A DNA stretch of 64,000 nt from Brumimicrobium sp964585545 (GTDB lineage Bacteria > Bacteroidota > Bacteroidia > Flavobacteriales_D > Crocinitomicaceae). The stretch covers positions 1 to 64,000 of the forward strand of contig CAZPDT010000008.1 in NCBI GenBank assembly GCA_964585545.1. Direction: 5' to 3'. The first letter of the stretch is position 1. Every line of letters starts with the position of its first letter. Below are positions 35,880 to 43,474 of this stretch, one piece after another. The position numbers and the translations under genes are program-made. The notes under the pieces are model-generated. The model had not been told where the DNA came from, searched no databases, and saw nothing but the letters and a program-made list of their open reading frames with translations.

Positions 35880-37259
35880 ATGTATAAACTACACTTTTCC
35901 TTTCTGGCTTTACTCTTTGTTTCTTTTATAAGTGCACAAGGCGTTTATGACAATTGTTATTTTGGAACTGCAGGACTAAACTTTAGCACAGGCTCCCCTA
36001 CTGTTCTTACCAATAGTCAAATGGTGGCTCAAGAAACAGCTGTTTCAATTTCTAATAACTATGGAAATCTTTTGTTTTATAGCAATGGGGGCAATAGTCC
36101 GACAAATCCTTCAATTACCGGAGCTGTTTGGAATGCCAATCACCAAATTATGGAAAATGGAATCTTAGGAGATTCTAGCGGCTGCATTAGTTCTTTTCAA
36201 GGTGCTGTTGCTTTTCCTGAAATCCCAGATACAAATCAAAAATTGAATGGATTGTTCTATTACATTTTTATGCGTGATTGTATTGAAAGTTCAATTTCAG
36301 CTCCTTATTATAATTCAGGACTCACATACTGCAAAATTGATATGGGAGCGAATAATGGATTGGGTAAAGTGGTGAGTAAAAATAATGTAGTTGTTCCATT
36401 TTCAACTGGAGGCGATTTAATGACAAACCATGAACCAGTTGCTGTAATTTTAAATTCAAACAATACTTCGTGGTGGGTATTTTCTTATAACTCCGACTCC
36501 CTATACAGTATTGAAGTAGGTACAAACGGAATAGGCAATTACAAAACCCATGTAAAAGGAAAAGGAGCCATTATTTTCTCACCTTCTCGAAATCACGTTA
36601 TGGTCGGAAGCTCACTTTACACTTTCAATGCCACTATTGGAACGCTAACATTTCTTCTCTCACTACCTGAAAATCATTACGCATTTTCACCCAATGGCAA
36701 ATTTCTTTATGGAATTAGCAGTGGAATAAAGCAATATAATTTACAATCACCTGATATTATAAGCAGTCAAGTTACTATAAATACAGGAACATCTGCAGAC
36801 AACCTTTATCTTGCTCCTGATGGTAAAATTTATTTATTTAAAACCAATGTTAATTATCTTCCTGGTGTTATCAATTGCCCGAATAAGCAAGGAGTAAATT
36901 GTAATCTATCCTTGTCATCCATAAGTCTAAATGGTAAGAAGTCTGGAGATAATTTCACCAACATCCCTGCTAATTATTTATATCGAGAAGATATTGATTG
37001 CAGGTTATCAACGATTTCCGAAAAATCTATTCACAAAGCATCATTTTCTATATATCCAAATCCAGCAAACAATACACTAACCATTTCAATGCCACACCAT
37101 AAAAAAAGAATACCTTTCTGCATTTTATCCATTGAAGGCAAAGAAGCTTTAAGTGGAATTATTAAAAGTTCAAAGCAAGAAATCGATCTCTCAACAGTTG
37201 AAGCTGGGATTTATTTTATAACAGTTTTAGGAAATCGCAAGAAAATCATTATCTATTAA
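35880..37259 (+). CDS. Secreted beta-propeller-like protein with T9SS sorting domain
   Basis: 459 residues. Signal peptide MYKLHFSFLALLFVSFISAQ; then a repeat-rich beta region (AVSISNNYGNLLFYSNGG, FYYIFMRD, KIDMGANNGLGKVV, HEPVAVI) resembling the propeller-like domain seen before gliding-motility-type C-termini; last about 75 residues are a type A Por sorting domain (FSIYPNPANNTLTISM ... GIYFITVLGNRKKIIIY). It should be exported by Sec and then moved across the outer membrane by the type IX system and anchored or released. Function of the propeller unknown. Convergent with the GT9 gene. Confidence 0.85.
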   Translation: MYKLHFSFLALLFVSFISAQGVYDNCYFGTAGLNFSTGSPTVLTNSQMVAQETAVSISNNYGNLLFYSNGGNSPTNPSITGAVWNANHQIMENGILGDSSGCISSFQGAVAFPEIPDTNQKLNGLFYYIFMRDCIESSISAPYYNSGLTYCKIDMGANNGLGKVVSKNNVVVPFSTGGDLMTNHEPVAVILNSNNTSWWVFSYNSDSLYSIEVGTNGIGNYKTHVKGKGAIIFSPSRNHVMVGSSLYTFNATIGTLTFLLSLPENHYAFSPNGKFLYGISSGIKQYNLQSPDIISSQVTINTGTSADNLYLAPDGKIYLFKTNVNYLPGVINCPNKQGVNCNLSLSSISLNGKKSGDNFTNIPANYLYREDIDCRLSTISEKSIHKASFSIYPNPANNTLTISMPHHKKRIPFCILSIEGKEALSGIIKSSKQEIDLSTVEAGIYFITVLGNRKKIIIY

Positions 37260-37278
37260 AAAGAAAACCATACGAACT

Positions 37279-38259
37279 TTATACCTCAAGGTTCTCGAGG
37301 GAAACATCTATAGTATATCCACAGTCATAATGTCCAAGTGGACATTTTTTACGACCGTGAAAGGTGCAAGGCTTGCAGTCTAAGATTTTCTTCGTCTCAA
37401 TAACCTTTGAATTTTCAGCCAATGGACCAAATCCAAATTGAGGTACTGTTGAACAAAAGAAGGCTCTAGTAGGCGCATTCATTGCAGATGCTATATGCAG
37501 GGGTCCTGAATCATTAACAAAATTCATTTGAGCTCCTTCCATTAAAGCAGCGCTTTGGAGTAGTGTCAACTTTCCTGCAAGATTTTTTACACGATTGGGA
37601 AAAGCATTCTTAATGTAATTACACAATTTAACATCACTTGGACCGCCAATAAGTACAACTTTCCCTTTTTCCAGTAAATGCTGTATTAATTCTATCCATT
37701 TTGAGGCTGGAAGACGCTTCGTTGACCAAACTGAACCAGGAGCCAAACAATAATATGGAGTTGAACAACTTTTTTTTGCCAATTGATAATCTGCATCTGT
37801 GGGATAAAGCTCTGGTCTTATTAATGTTTTTGCGCCATGATGATCAATTGTTTTTAAATTTCTTTCCACTTCGTGTATACCTTCTAGTAAAGAATGAGGT
37901 ACAATTTTATCATACATCCAAGAGAATGTATTTTTGGCAAAACCAATTCGATGATCTGTTTTGGCAAAACGGGTAATCAATCCTGCATTTGTAAATCTCT
38001 GTAAAGTAATTACTTCGTCATATTTATGTTTTCTTATCTTTTTAATGAGGGCCAAAAGATTCTTGTACTTATTTCGCTGTTTATTCCAAATGAATAAATG
38101 ATTGATTTTCGGATTATTAAATAATAATGATTCATTTCCCTTCCTTACCACAACATCTATGCGTGAATCGGGATAAATTCTTTTAAGCTCCGCAACCACA
38201 GGTGTAGAAAGAATTACATCTCCTAAAAATGCCGTTTGTATAATAAGGAATTTTTGCAC
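37279..38259 (-). CDS. Glycosyltransferase family 9 (heptosyltransferase-like)
   Basis: About 326 residues with a GTG start at 38259, where the family begins (QKFLIIQTAFLGDVILSTPVV in part; the GDVIL motif is typical). C-terminal motifs FVNDSGPLHIASAMNAPTRAFF form the nucleotide-sugar site. Near the C-terminus is a cysteine-rich CKPCTFHGRKKC segment as in many GT9 proteins. It would add a heptose or similar sugar to lipopolysaccharide core in the inner membrane. A -7 box at 38264-38271 lies so close to the GTG that the mRNA may be leaderless. Confidence 0.85.
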   Translation of the reverse strand: MQKFLIIQTAFLGDVILSTPVVAELKRIYPDSRIDVVVRKGNESLLFNNPKINHLFIWNKQRNKYKNLLALIKKIRKHKYDEVITLQRFTNAGLITRFAKTDHRIGFAKNTFSWMYDKIVPHSLLEGIHEVERNLKTIDHHGAKTLIRPELYPTDADYQLAKKSCSTPYYCLAPGSVWSTKRLPASKWIELIQHLLEKGKVVLIGGPSDVKLCNYIKNAFPNRVKNLAGKLTLLQSAALMEGAQMNFVNDSGPLHIASAMNAPTRAFFCSTVPQFGFGPLAENSKVIETKKILDCKPCTFHGRKKCPLGHYDCGYTIDVSLENLEV

Positions 38260-38263
38260 GGAA

Positions 38264-38271
38264 CAAATATA
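38264..38271 (-). promoter_or_regulatory. -7 box of the GT9 gene
   Basis: TATATTTG on the minus strand, 4 bases before the GTG start. If used, transcription would begin at or next to the start codon. Confidence 0.4.
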
Positions 38272-38589
38272 CAAAAGAAGACCACAATAATTTGCTAATC
38301 CATTAGCGAAACAAAGAGAATAAATAAAATCAGATTTTGCCAATACCAATAAGCAAAGCGCTATTCATTAAATATTCAAGAAATCGTGTAGATATACATC
38401 CTCTGACAAAATACAAAAACATGTCATTCACTACACAAAAGTACACATTAAAACATCTAAAAGTGTTGTTTGATAAAATTACTGAATATCAAGGTCTTTT
38501 AAAAATAAGTCAATTTTTATTAAAACTTTAGGTTTATTTATCATTTTTTACACTTATCTTTAACCCGCACTTATTTATTAATAACCAAA

Positions 38590-38967
38590 TTGAAAGTACA
38601 ACTTTACGACAGCCCAGTAGCAAAAATTACCTATGACGAAAATGGTGTTTTTATTTGTACACTAAAAAAAACTAAAGTTCCTTATGATAAAAAAGAAACG
38701 AAAGACCAGTTTGATTTTTTCATTAAGCATTCTAAAGGTTCTGCATACAAAGTGATACTAGATACAGCGGAAAGTTATAACTTTCCTACAGATGGTTCTT
38801 TCGATTATTTTTTCAAAAACAATAAATCAAGCAATAAAATAGCAATTGTAACGCATACATTGTCCATGCGTTTATTGCTCGAACAAACCTATCGTATAAA
38901 CGAAGTGACCAATGCATTGTTTTTTAAAACAGTCGAGGAGGCATATAATTGGATCATTAAAGAATGA
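38590..38967 (+). CDS. STAS/SpoIIAA-like protein, tandem paralog 1
   Basis: 125 residues, TTG start. No signal or membrane segment. It shares with the next two genes the pattern QFDFF, YKVI/LVD, a Ser-x-N/T-x-PT motif and a C-terminal LFK/FFKTVEEAYNWI block. The layout (beta strand, PT, helix, beta, helix) resembles small STAS-like DUF7793 proteins of Flavobacteria, a recollection rather than a search result. Such proteins are suspected regulators, but no kinase, anti-sigma or sigma gene lies nearby. Confidence 0.7.
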   Translation: MKVQLYDSPVAKITYDENGVFICTLKKTKVPYDKKETKDQFDFFIKHSKGSAYKVILDTAESYNFPTDGSFDYFFKNNKSSNKIAIVTHTLSMRLLLEQTYRINEVTNALFFKTVEEAYNWIIKE

Positions 38968-39053
38968 AGCACTGTAATTTCTTTTATATTTTAAGGCTTA
39001 GAATAAAATTTTGCCTATATTGTCAACCAAACAACTGTGAACCAAAAAAGTAA

Positions 39054-39434
39054 ATGTCTAATACTACTCAATACAATAGTCCTATTGCTTCGATAAATAT
39101 TGATGAAAATGGTATTTTCATTTTTAATTTGAAAGATACTTATACGTCTTATGATGGTAACGAAGCAAGAAAGCAATTCGATTTTTTTCGTGACAATTCG
39201 AATGGTCAACCTTATAAAGTACTTGTCGATTCTTCAAACAGTGTTAATATACCTACAGAAAAAGCGGTATTGGTTTTTAAAAAACAGAACAAACCTGAAT
39301 ATAAATTTGCAATATATGTCACAAATCTTCCAATTCAGATATACGTAGGCCAGCTCTCAAAATACAATAAGTACCATAATGTAAAATTATTTAAAAGTAA
39401 AGAAAAAGCAATAAAATGGTTGATTAGCAGTTGA
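39054..39434 (+). CDS. STAS/SpoIIAA-like protein, tandem paralog 2
   Basis: 126 residues, ATG start. Shares QFDFF, PYKVLVD, SVNIPTEKA and LFKSKEKAIKWL with the flanking paralogs but has diverged most in the middle (no FxYFF motif). Begins 86 bases after paralog 1; its stop overlaps the longer reading of paralog 3. Expected to be cytoplasmic. Confidence 0.72.
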   Translation: MSNTTQYNSPIASINIDENGIFIFNLKDTYTSYDGNEARKQFDFFRDNSNGQPYKVLVDSSNSVNIPTEKAVLVFKKQNKPEYKFAIYVTNLPIQIYVGQLSKYNKYHNVKLFKSKEKAIKWLISS

Positions 39435-39487
39435 GGATGTTTTATTCTAAAAATTCTTTTAAATTTATTACCAAAAATACGAACTCA

Positions 39488-39871
39488 ATGTCTAACGAAT
39501 TAAAATATGAAAGTGATGTCGTCCTTATTGTATGGGATGAAGTCCTTGGTATATTTAAATTTAAAATGAAAGATTCAACTGCTGTATACGATGAACTCGA
39601 AGTCAAAAATCAGTTTGATTTTTTTGAAAAATACGCCAAAAATAAACCCTATAAAGTATTGGTTGACACAAGAGGCAGTTTAACTCTTCCTACTGAAGAA
39701 GCTTTTGAATACTTCTTTAGTAATAACAACCCAAAAAGTAAAAATGCTATTATAGCTGAGGAGTTATCCTTCCAGTTACTGATGGGTCAGATGTACAAAA
39801 TTGGGAATGTTCAGAACCACAAATTATTTAAAAAAGAAGAAGAGGCAATAAATTGGCTTTTAGAAGACTAA
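39488..39871 (+). CDS. STAS/SpoIIAA-like protein, tandem paralog 3
   Basis: 127 residues from ATG 39488, the start that aligns with the other two paralogs; a longer frame from 39431 overlaps paralog 2. Shares NQFDFF, PYKVLVDTRGSLTLPTEEA and KLFKKEEEAINWL. Its stop overlaps the convergent aroK stop by three bases. Together with the two preceding genes it forms a local triplication. Confidence 0.72.
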   Translation: MSNELKYESDVVLIVWDEVLGIFKFKMKDSTAVYDELEVKNQFDFFEKYAKNKPYKVLVDTRGSLTLPTEEAFEYFFSNNNPKSKNAIIAEELSFQLLMGQMYKIGNVQNHKLFKKEEEAINWLLED

Positions 39872-40401
39872 ATTTTTTCTTTTTCAACGCCAATCTCCAA
39901 TATATTGATTATTTGTTCAACTGTTTGTTGGTCGCGGCTCAACTTATGTTGTGATAAATTATAGTACGTTTCTCTTTTTGTTAAACCTGCCTCAATAAAC
40001 TCAAGGAGTCGATCGTCGTCTAAATCTTTAATTAAAGGCCGTTTTTCTCTATTCTTGCTTAGTCGTTGGTACAATTCTTTAACTGGGCGGTGCAGATAAC
40101 AAGTAATACCCGACCGATTTAGCAAAGCCATATTGTTATTAAAAACAGGCAATCCACCTCCAGTTGCTATAACCGCATTCCGATCTTCGTCAATTATCTT
40201 ATTTACCATTCTTGTTTCCTCTTCTCTAAAAATAGACTCTCCATAGAGTTTAAAAAAAGAAAGTATACTCATCTCAAATTTCTTCTCAATTTCTTGATCT
40301 ATATCTATAAATTGATAGCCTATTTTATTGGCTAATTTTTTCCCTAAGGTTGACTTACCTGCCCCCATAAATCCGACAAGAAATATTCGTTGGTTTTCCA
40401 T
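39868..40401 (-). CDS. aroK: Shikimate kinase
   Basis: Phosphorylates shikimate in chorismate and aromatic amino acid synthesis. 177 residues, typical length. Walker A GFMGAGKST (residues 10-18), shikimate-binding IDIDQEIEKKFEMSI and FREEETRM, GGGLPVF and the lid KNREKRPLI. The kinase fold begins at the first residues, so the ATG at 40401 is firm. The promoter directly upstream would give an almost leaderless mRNA. Stop codon overlaps the STAS-like paralog 3. Confidence 0.95.
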   Translation of the reverse strand: MENQRIFLVGFMGAGKSTLGKKLANKIGYQFIDIDQEIEKKFEMSILSFFKLYGESIFREEETRMVNKIIDEDRNAVIATGGGLPVFNNNMALLNRSGITCYLHRPVKELYQRLSKNREKRPLIKDLDDDRLLEFIEAGLTKRETYYNLSQHKLSRDQQTVEQIINILEIGVEKEKI

Positions 40402-40406
40402 ACGGA

Positions 40407-40437
40407 CAAAGATAAAATTAAATCAACAATTATACAA
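40407..40437 (-). promoter_or_regulatory. aroK promoter
   Basis: On the minus strand TTG (40437-40435), 20 bases, then TATCTTTG (40414-40407), matching the -33/-7 pattern. The predicted transcription start is within a few bases of the aroK ATG. Confidence 0.55.
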
Positions 40438-40725
40438 TTATCTCATGATTACAGCGTGCACGTACAACGTTATGGAGGAAATGTTCCAGACTGAAGTTGT
40501 AATTAAATAGTTATCATAATGCTCTTTTGTACTCACAATCAGTGATTACTCGTGCCCTCTTGAGTATTGTCGAAATAAGCGTTTTAATACAGCGTATGGA
40601 TTGTGTGAGTAGTGTGGACTAGGGAATACAGCAACAAATAGCAAAAGTTTAGAATATCTAATTACTAAAAATCAAAAGGTTAAAATTAAAAATTAATTTT
40701 TTCTAAAAAATAGTTGATTTTCAAC

Positions 40726-40755
40726 TTGCCAATCTAAATAAAGCAATTATATTTG
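40726..40755 (+). promoter_or_regulatory. tRNA-Lys promoter
   Basis: TTG at 40726-40728, exactly 19 bases, then TATATTTG at 40748-40755: a textbook Bacteroidota promoter. Leader of about 55 bases before the tRNA. Confidence 0.75.
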
Positions 40756-40816
40756 CACCCGCAATTAATACAAATTAATACAAAAACAACGGTTTTTGTA
40801 AACATAATAAAAATTA

Positions 40817-40889
40817 GATTCCGTAGCTCAGCTGGTAGAGCATTACACTTTTAATGTAAGGGTCCTGGGTTCGAACCCCAGCGGGATCA
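40817..40889 (+). tRNA. tRNA-Lys (anticodon TTT)
   Basis: 73 bases: acceptor GATTCCG / CGGGATC (one G:T), discriminator A, D arm GCTCAGCTGGTAGAGC, anticodon stem TTACA / TGTAA with loop CTTTTAA (anticodon TTT at 40850-40852), T arm CTGGGTTCGAACCCCAG. CCA is not encoded. Own promoter and terminator. Confidence 0.97.
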
Positions 40890-40891
40890 CT

Positions 40892-40923
40892 AAAAGGAGA
40901 ACTTTTTTGTTCTCCTTTTTGCT
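40892..40923 (+). terminator. tRNA-Lys terminator
   Basis: Perfect 11-bp stem AAAAGGAGAAC / GTTCTCCTTTT with a six-T loop, followed by a T-rich tract, 2 bases after the tRNA. Confidence 0.9.
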
Positions 40924-41030
40924 TTTATAGAAAACATATATGGGGTGAGAAGTCTATGCCGATGTGTATTTTCAATTCCAACACCAATAAAAAGCAGCTA
41001 TCTCAAAAGAACAAACTCTGTAGTAAAATA

Positions 41031-41156
41031 GTGGATGTTTCAATAGCACAGAGAATACAAGGCGCTAAAATGAGAACGAAATAAGCATACTAAAGTATGT
41101 GATTGAGTTCGAAATTTGTCAATAACGCAACAGTTCTGCAGTTTTGAGACATCCAC
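41031..41156. repeat. 126-bp non-coding element with terminal inverted repeats
   Basis: Ends are GTGGATGTTTC (41031-41041) and GAGACATCCAC (41146-41156), an 11-bp inverted repeat with one mismatch. Inside is a second palindrome, GCATACT-AA-AGTATG type at 41086-41099, flanked by GAACG and GAGTTCG. A further TCTCAAAA at 41001-41008 faces TTTTGAGA at 41142-41149. No frame is open. It looks like a MITE-like or folded-RNA element. Confidence 0.55.
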
Positions 41157-41210
41157 TTATAGATGATTAAATTTAATAAATATCTATTTAATATCGATTA
41201 CTTCTATTTA

Positions 41211-41732
41211 TTACGATTGTTTTGTAAACTGAATATCTACGACCAGTTTAACCTTATCGGAAACAACAACGTTACCTGCTTCAGTTACTGCGTTCCAAGT
41301 CAAATTGAAGTCTTTTCTATTGATTTGTCCTGTGATTTCAAAACCTGCTTTTGTTTGTCCATAAGGATCTACTACAATTCCATTAAAGTCTGTATCTAAA
41401 ACAACTTCTTTTGTAACGTCTCTTAGGGTTAAATCTCCTACAATTTTCTCTCCATCAAAAGATTTAGAAACAAACTTCATTTCTGGATATTCTTCTGAAT
41501 TAAAGAAGTCATCCGATTTTAAGTGTGCATCCCTGTCTTTATTTTTGGTATTAATAGACGCTGTTTTTGCCGTAAATTCAAAACTTGCATTTTTAAAATC
41601 ATCTCCTTCAGCAGTCGCTTTGGCTTGAAAATCTTCAAAATGACCTGTTACGGTTGAAATCATCATGTGCTTTACTTTAAACGCAATCTCTGAATGTGCG
41701 TTATCTACTGTCCAATTTGTTGTGTTACTCAT
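41211..41732 (-). CDS. YceI family protein (lipocalin-like)
   Basis: 173 residues, the core YceI lipocalin-type barrel with NWTVDNAHSEIAFKVKHMMIS at the N-terminus and LTLRDVTKEVVLD in the middle, both family hallmarks. No signal peptide, so this copy is cytoplasmic, unlike E. coli YceI. Family members bind isoprenoid-like molecules and are linked to stress. Part of a minus-strand group with DoxX, pirin and an AraC regulator. Confidence 0.92.
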   Translation of the reverse strand: MSNTTNWTVDNAHSEIAFKVKHMMISTVTGHFEDFQAKATAEGDDFKNASFEFTAKTASINTKNKDRDAHLKSDDFFNSEEYPEMKFVSKSFDGEKIVGDLTLRDVTKEVVLDTDFNGIVVDPYGQTKAGFEITGQINRKDFNLTWNAVTEAGNVVVSDKVKLVVDIQFTKQS

Positions 41733-41815
41733 TTTACTTTATTTTTATTTGTTATTACTAATTATTAATTAAACTTTTTACTTTTCTAAAACTATATACA
41801 TTACACCTCTTCATC

Positions 41816-42253
41816 TTAAAGCTTTTTGGTTTTCATCATCAAATAATCAATCGAATATTTCCCGGCTCCAAGGAGGGTAATCATAAGGTAAGGAAGTGCA
41901 TAAAGAAGTGCGAATTCTTGTTTTCCAAAACCATCATTAGCATGAATGATAAAGGCGATTATGATCATGTTGATGAATAAAGTAATCCCTGCAATCCGAG
42001 TTCCTAATCCTAAAATTAAGAAAATAGAGCAGAAGAATTCAGCAAAAACAACAAGAGCTAAGGTTACTACAGCACCAACTCCAAGAGGATCTGCAAATTG
42101 AATAGGGCCATCACTTAAAAATAATTTCTCAAATTTACCTATACCATGGGTGAGCATAAATATTCCAATCACCACCCTCAGAATGAAAAGTGAAATATTG
42201 ACTTTACTCGTATAATCATCTGGATTAAATATGATTCTTGTTAGTTTTTTCAT
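41816..42253 (-). CDS. DoxX family membrane protein
   Basis: 145 residues, four hydrophobic segments, with LFILRVVIGIFMLTHGIGKFEKL typical of DoxX (RxxxGxxxxxHGxxK) and FFCSIFLILGLGTRIAG in the middle. DoxX proteins are inner-membrane, possibly quinone-related. Lies between the YceI and pirin genes. Confidence 0.9.
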   Translation of the reverse strand: MKKLTRIIFNPDDYTSKVNISLFILRVVIGIFMLTHGIGKFEKLFLSDGPIQFADPLGVGAVVTLALVVFAEFFCSIFLILGLGTRIAGITLFINMIIIAFIIHANDGFGKQEFALLYALPYLMITLLGAGKYSIDYLMMKTKKL

Positions 42254-42324
42254 TTACTTAAGTTTTAATTTGTTGTTGTTTCACTCTCTTTTATTGTTAT
42301 TTTTATCTTGAAGTTTTCGGTTCA

Positions 42325-43038
42325 TTACAGTGACATAGGAACTTCCATCAAAAGTACGCGTGCACTTTCCGTTGCTTTTAAGTTTAATACATCAGTGTTC
42401 CAAACCCCCATTCCATCTCTTTTAGAAAGTTTTTCGCCGTTGATTTCAACTTCTCCTTCCAGGATGAAAGCGTAAACGCCATTTCCTTCTTTCTTGATTG
42501 TGTATTTATCCGTTTTTCCTTTTTCAAAATCCCCCAAATGAAACCAAGCATCTTGATTGACCCAAACGCCTTGTTCCTCTTTATTAGGAGAAACAATTTG
42601 ATAAAACTGATTTTCTATCTTTATGTCTTTTAAAGAAATCTGATCATATCTAGGAGTTACATTTCTTTTATTTGGAAAAACCCAAATTTGAAGAAACTTC
42701 ACTTCCTTGTCTTTGTTTTTATTGTATTCTGAATGTGTTACTCCTGTTCCAGCACTCATCACTTGTACATCTCCTTCTTTAATTACGGCAATATTTCCCA
42801 TACTGTCTTTGTGTTCTAAATCGCCTTTTAAAGGAATAGATACAATCTCCATATTGTCGTGCGGATGCGTTCCGAACCCCATCTCTGCTTGTACAGTATC
42901 ATCGTTCAAGACACGCAATACACCAAAATGCATTCGGTCTGGATTGTAATAATTTGCAAAGCTAAATGTGTGGTGTGAATTCAACCAACCATGATTAGCA
43001 TGACCTCTCGTTTCTGCTCTATGTATTACTGTGTTCAT
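42325..43038 (-). CDS. Pirin family protein
   Basis: 237 residues from ATG 43038 (MNTVIHRAETRGHANHGWL), the start that gives the normal cytoplasmic pirin. The bicupin metal site is visible: GTHPHDNMEIVSIPLKG and GTGVTHSEYN in the N-terminal cupin. Pirins act as quercetinase-like dioxygenases or transcription cofactors. The frame continues upstream to 43203 through a Tat-like leader interrupted by one TAG (see next entry). The start could also be the ATG at 43086. Confidence 0.9.
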   Translation of the reverse strand: MNTVIHRAETRGHANHGWLNSHHTFSFANYYNPDRMHFGVLRVLNDDTVQAEMGFGTHPHDNMEIVSIPLKGDLEHKDSMGNIAVIKEGDVQVMSAGTGVTHSEYNKNKDKEVKFLQIWVFPNKRNVTPRYDQISLKDIKIENQFYQIVSPNKEEQGVWVNQDAWFHLGDFEKGKTDKYTIKKEGNGVYAFILEGEVEINGEKLSKRDGMGVWNTDVLNLKATESARVLLMEVPMSL

Positions 43039-43203
43039 CTTCTTTATATTTTTATTCGGTAAATGATTAAATCCTACTTTTTGCATCAATGTATCGTAAG
43101 TAGAATGAATAGCTTCTTTATTGGAAGCACTTAGTATCTAGGGTGCGATTGCTCCAGCGACTCCTGTTAAAATTGCTCTTTTTAAAAACTTCTTTCGATA
43201 CAT
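43039..43203 (-). pseudogene. Interrupted Tat-like N-terminal extension of the pirin gene
   Basis: In frame with the pirin gene, an ATG at 43203 opens a segment reading RKKFLKRAILTGVAGAIAP after Met-Tyr, a twin-arginine-like leader (RK variant, hydrophobic core). A TAG at 43138-43140 stops it, and the frame then continues without a break through ILSASNKEAIHSTY and VGFNHLPNK into the pirin. I recall Bacteroidota pirins with such an exported form. This suggests the leader was lost to a single nonsense change, or a sequencing error. Confidence 0.7.
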
Positions 43204-43474
43204 TTTCTTTGCTTAAATAGTACAGTGCAAAGATGCGGAAGTTATCAGGACTGTGGAATATGAAAAATAGGGGAAAGCTTATAAAAATCCGATATTTGAG
43301 AATTTCTTTGTAGTAGTTCGATGCAAAAGGTTAAATTGAAAGTAAAACCTTTACAGTTCATCTATTGGCAGAACCATTGATAGGAAGCATTTCCCCCTTT
43401 GGGAAGCCTATACCGATATAATCGGGAAGAATAAATGGGGAGGATTGTATACACACCATTCTATCCTGCTTTAT

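Larger units (their letters stand above)
40402..40816. other. Intergenic region between aroK and tRNA-Lys
   Basis: 415 bases with no credible reading frame. It holds the aroK promoter at the left and the tRNA-Lys promoter at the right. An 8-bp inverted repeat TACTCACA / TGTGAGTA (40530-40537 and 40604-40611) brackets a non-coding stretch of mixed composition; this may be the remains of a repeat element. Confidence 0.5.

Noticed and set aside
39431..39487. Longer N-terminus for STAS paralog 3
   Set aside because: It overlaps paralog 2 and has no counterpart in the other two paralogs; ATG 39488 aligns.
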